Both the position numbers and the translations under genes were made by a program. Shown here piece after piece: positions 63,036 to 64,000 of a stretch of 64,000 bases of DNA. The stretch comes from Lichenostomus cassidix. Taxonomy: Eukaryota > Chordata > Aves > Passeriformes > Meliphagidae. The stretch is from positions 48,854,077 to 48,918,076 of the forward strand of contig CM039211.1 in assembly GCA_008360975.2 (NCBI GenBank), written 5' to 3'. A model generated the notes under the pieces. It did not search any database, had not been told where the DNA came from, and saw nothing but the letters and a program-made list of their open reading frames with translations. The stretch's first letter is position 1. The number at the start of each line of letters is the position of its first letter.

Positions 63036-63297
63036 AACGACCAAAAAAGCATGCAACTGTCCCAGAGAAATCAATGGGAATAAGGTACTTGGCTTTTGGA
63101 GATGAAATAGCTTGTTGTACCCCACTCTCATTTCCCTACTTCTCAACTTGTCTTCCAAAAGTTTTAAACTATGCTTTGCATGCACAAGACTTTAACAACA
63201 ACTTCTCACATGGACTTTCCTCCCATTGCTCCTGCAGGAAAAAGGAGAAGGAAGTATTCTGCAGTACTGAATACAAAATCCACCTACTACCTAGAAC

Positions 63298-63342
63298 TTA
63301 CTGTCTAAAACTTAAAACTTGGTTTTAAGTTTTAGACAGTAA
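63298..63342. repeat. Perfect 21-bp hairpin with 3-nt loop
   Basis: The left arm TTACTGTCTAAAACTTAAAA plus C (63298-63318) and the right arm (63322-63342) are exact reverse complements, separated by TTG. Immediately to the right, a 19-bp sequence (CTGAGAAAGTCCTCTAAAA) occurs twice, at 63346-63364 and 63378-63396. The structure is too short and AU-rich to call a microRNA precursor with confidence. Confidence 0.9.
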
Positions 63343-64000
63343 AACCTGAGAAAGTCCTCTAAAAGGGGAGAGAAAGTCTGAGAAAGTCCTCTAAAAATAT
63401 TCTTTTGCCATTTGTCACTGGCTTATCAACTTTTTCTCCTGATTTTTTCCCAGTTTCTGCTGAAAGGACAGGAGCTGTGCTTAGCTAGAAGCAAAACATT
63501 TCATTTGGAAACACTTCAGACTGCAAGGAGGTTGACTGGTGGTATTTTGCCACTCAGAAAATATCAGTCCATTACTATACGCAAAACACTGTAACATTCC
63601 ATGACGGTCCTATACAAGTGCTAGAAGTTTCCTGAGATCTTCACATCATTGATAGAAAGACAGACAGTGTAGATCAGTGATCTGCTAGATCATCTCTCCT
63701 CCCTTTTATTGTAACTGGTCTAAGCAGGCACTTAACTTACCAGAACAAAATTAATTAAATGGTCTGACTCAAATATCAAGATAACACATGAATTGGCAAA
63801 GCCTCTATAATGCTGAAGTTGCAGCTGAAGTGTGGGTAATAGACTGTGTGTGTGTTTTGTAAGACCACTGCAGATTCATGCCTGGGAATTTAATAGCCAT
63901 TTTTACTAAAGATGTGCACTTCAGATGTTTTGAAAATGTGGCTAAAAAAATCAGGTTTTTGACCTGTAGCTCTTCTAGGCACATTGATATCCTTCTGCAA

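Larger units (their letters stand above)
40533..64000 (-). other. DMRT1: DMRT1 last intron (continues past right edge)
   Basis: I searched by eye for the preceding DMRT1 exon (the segment with the QMKxMENRHAMSSQYRM and SYYPP motifs) on the minus strand and did not find it, so at least 23.5 kb here is probably intron. It is AT-rich and unique apart from an LTR (41.7-42.2 kb), a CR1 fragment (49.5 kb), a 186-bp inverted repeat with a nearby duplication (55.2-58.1 kb), a TA/TG-rich microsatellite region (about 57480-57585), a 20-bp direct repeat (60584-60603 and 60610-60629), an A/C tract (62.8-63.0 kb) and a hairpin (63.3 kb). No RNA gene or foreign open frame was recognised. A short diverged exon could have been missed. 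Confidence 0.65.

Noticed and set aside
62771..63185. Minus-strand frames that look like membrane proteins (Phe/Leu/Val-rich)
   Set aside because: They are the translation of the A/C-rich low-complexity tract. The hydrophobicity comes from TTTTG repeats, not from a gene.

Overview
This window is vertebrate nuclear DNA, almost certainly from a bird. It carries the conserved DMRT cluster read from the minus strand, in the order DMRT1 (right), DMRT3 (middle), DMRT2 (left). The avian call rests on CR1 retrotransposon fragments, LTRs of types I recognise from bird genomes, short GC-rich introns and CpG islands, and DMRT sequences close to bird and mammal orthologues. In birds this cluster is Z-linked and DMRT1 is the male sex-determining dosage gene. 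The chromosome itself cannot be seen from the sequence.

Layout. Positions 1-705 hold part of the last DMRT2 exon, which runs off the left edge. Positions 2294-2396 and 2494-2841 are its two preceding coding exons, separated by a 97-bp G-run intron. A predicted non-coding first exon (about 3443-3700) and a CCAAT-box pair lie upstream, inside a broad CpG island (about 2040-6470). From about 6.5 to 26.5 kb is intergenic DNA with a CR1 fragment (15.7 kb), a solo LTR (17.5-18.1 kb), a 16-bp minisatellite (18.5-18.9 kb) and an isolated GC-rich island (23.7-24.1 kb). DMRT3 is complete in two exons (26712-27676 and 34542-34980), with a 6.9-kb intron and a second CpG island over its start. A GC-rich spacer follows. 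The terminal DMRT1 coding exon is at 40390-40532, with its likely poly(A) signal near 39713. Everything from 40533 to the right edge appears to be the last DMRT1 intron; I could not find the preceding exon in it.

The genes encode related transcription factors with an intertwined zinc-binding DM domain. DMRT1 acts in gonadal sex determination, DMRT3 in spinal interneuron specification, and DMRT2 in somite patterning. All three are transcribed in the same direction, so long-range elements between them could be shared.

No new gene system was found. The most unusual structures are non-coding and lie in the DMRT1 intron. One is a 186-bp near-perfect inverted repeat whose second arm is followed five bases later by a 62-bp copy of sequence from 2 kb away, which looks like a composite templated insertion. 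Another is a 21-bp perfect hairpin with a 3-nt loop near the right edge. Exon boundaries were assigned by eye from splice signals, reading frame and homology; no alignment or database search was run.
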